A stretch of DNA of 6,294 nt from an uncultured Bacilli bacterium (lineage in GTDB: Bacteria; Bacillota_I; Bacilli_A; RF39; UBA660): assembly GCA_934162555.1 (NCBI GenBank), contig CAKPJE010000061.1, forward strand, positions 1 to 6,294. Direction: 5' to 3'. Under the pieces are notes generated by a model that did not search any database, was not told the origin of the DNA, and saw only the letters and a list, made by a program, of their open reading frames with translations. Positions within the stretch are counted from its first letter, which is position 1, and each line of letters opens with the position of its first letter. Below, piece by piece: positions 5,588 through 6,294 of this stretch. The translations under genes were made by a program, and so were the position numbers.

Positions 5588-6294
5588 ATGGGTAGTGGTA
5601 TTTATTTCCCTTTATCAGCGCTTTTATTTAGTATTTTATTAGTGGGTTTAACATTTTTTAAAAAGCACATAAAAACTATTGAAACAAAACTTTATTCTCT
5701 ATTAGTTGTATCAAATTTTATCGGTTTAATAGTAGAACTTTTATGTACATATGCTTCATATATACATGACAGTAATTTATTACTTTCTAATTTTATTTTA
5801 AAATTATATTTAATATGTATAACATCGTGGGTATATATATTTACTATCTATATTATCTATATATCAATTGAAATTAGAAAATTTGATATAAAGAAAATAA
5901 AATTGTACTCAAGTATAATATTTATCATAATAAGCGCTATAATATTTATTTTGCCAATTACTTTAGTAATTAAAAATAATTTTACTATAAGATATACTGA
6001 AGGTTTGAGCGTATATTTTACATATGCCATCTCAAGTATACTGATTTTTGTTATGCTAATATTCATTATAAAAAATATTAAAAACTTAAAATCAAAAAGA
6101 TATTTGCCACTTCTTGCATTTTTAATAGTTGGTTCAACAGCAATGACAATTCAAATGTTTAATCCAGGAATGCTTCTTGTAACATATATGGAAACCTTTA
6201 TAACATCATTAATGTATCATACTATAGAAAATCCTGATTTAAAAATAATTGAAGAATTAAAGAAAAATAGAAGTTTGACTAGCAAGAGTTATAT
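5588..6294 (+). CDS. Multi-pass membrane protein, probable histidine-kinase sensor half, 3' end outside window
   Basis: The frame is open from ATG 5588 to the window end, giving 235 residues. By eye there are about seven hydrophobic segments, near residues 5-24, 36-58, 69-94, 106-128, 140-161, 172-190 and 193-211, joined by short, often lysine-rich loops. The last segment leads into MYHTIENPDLKIIEELKKN (from 209). From memory this type of linker occurs in Firmicute sensor histidine kinases between the membrane domain and the dimerisation helix. The phospho-accepting histidine and the ATPase domain would lie beyond the window, so kinase activity is inferred. The start is supported by TAGGTGA at 5576-5582 and a strong promoter. 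It appears to begin its own transcription unit. A response regulator might follow but cannot be seen. An alternative is a 7TM sensor with a different output domain. Confidence 0.8.
   Translation, partial: MGSGIYFPLSALLFSILLVGLTFFKKHIKTIETKLYSLLVVSNFIGLIVELLCTYASYIHDSNLLLSNFILKLYLICITSWVYIFTIYIIYISIEIRKFDIKKIKLYSSIIFIIISAIIFILPITLVIKNNFTIRYTEGLSVYFTYAISSILIFVMLIFIIKNIKNLKSKRYLPLLAFLIVGSTAMTIQMFNPGMLLVTYMETFITSLMYHTIENPDLKIIEELKKNRSLTSKSY

Noticed and set aside
5857..6066. Minus-strand open frame of 69 codons.
   Set aside because: It is opposite the membrane sensor gene, and its hydrophobic Ile-rich translation is the expected shadow of transmembrane coding sequence.

Overview
The window is AT-rich, densely packed DNA that looks like a low-GC Firmicute (Bacillota). 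It may be one of the reduced-genome gut Bacilli close to the Mollicutes, but that placement is an inference from composition and protein style only. Every tryptophan codon visible in a recognisable gene is TGG, and true genes end in TAA or TAG, so ordinary bacterial code 11 fits and a mycoplasma-type code is not needed. All genes read on the + strand.

Layout. (1) 1-765: 3' part of a gene that begins upstream of the window; its protein resembles the phage-associated PBECR4 nuclease-like family, tentatively. (2) 786-1625: truB, tRNA pseudouridine-55 synthase, ending in a strong hairpin terminator. (3) 1653-5175: an apparent three-gene operon with its own promoter: miaB (tRNA methylthiotransferase), an adenylate-forming AMP-binding ligase whose ATG overlaps the miaB stop, and a 102-residue protein of unknown function whose ribosome binding site overlaps the ligase stop codon. 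A 13-bp perfect hairpin with a T-tract closes the operon. (4) 5217-5556: a separate mini-transcription unit carrying an 82-codon reading frame that is a nearly identical copy of the last part of the ligase gene, with its own promoter-like sequence, Shine-Dalgarno, TTG start and terminator. (5) 5588-6294: a multi-pass membrane protein, running off the window, that looks like the sensor half of a histidine kinase.

How the genes relate. truB and miaB both modify tRNA (U55 in the T loop; the i6A37 next to the anticodon) but appear to be transcribed separately. The ligase and the 102-residue protein are translationally tied to miaB, although no biochemical link is evident. The most unusual item is the direct, almost perfect 3'-end duplication of the ligase gene (4529-4785 copied at 5277-5534). 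It creates a stand-alone C-terminal lid domain that keeps the conserved lysine, and a pair of direct repeats that could recombine. The ligase itself departs from the family at the A7 ribose-binding motif (TGT instead of TGD). I see no CRISPR array, rRNA, tRNA or insertion sequence, and no convincing evidence of a complete new defence system.
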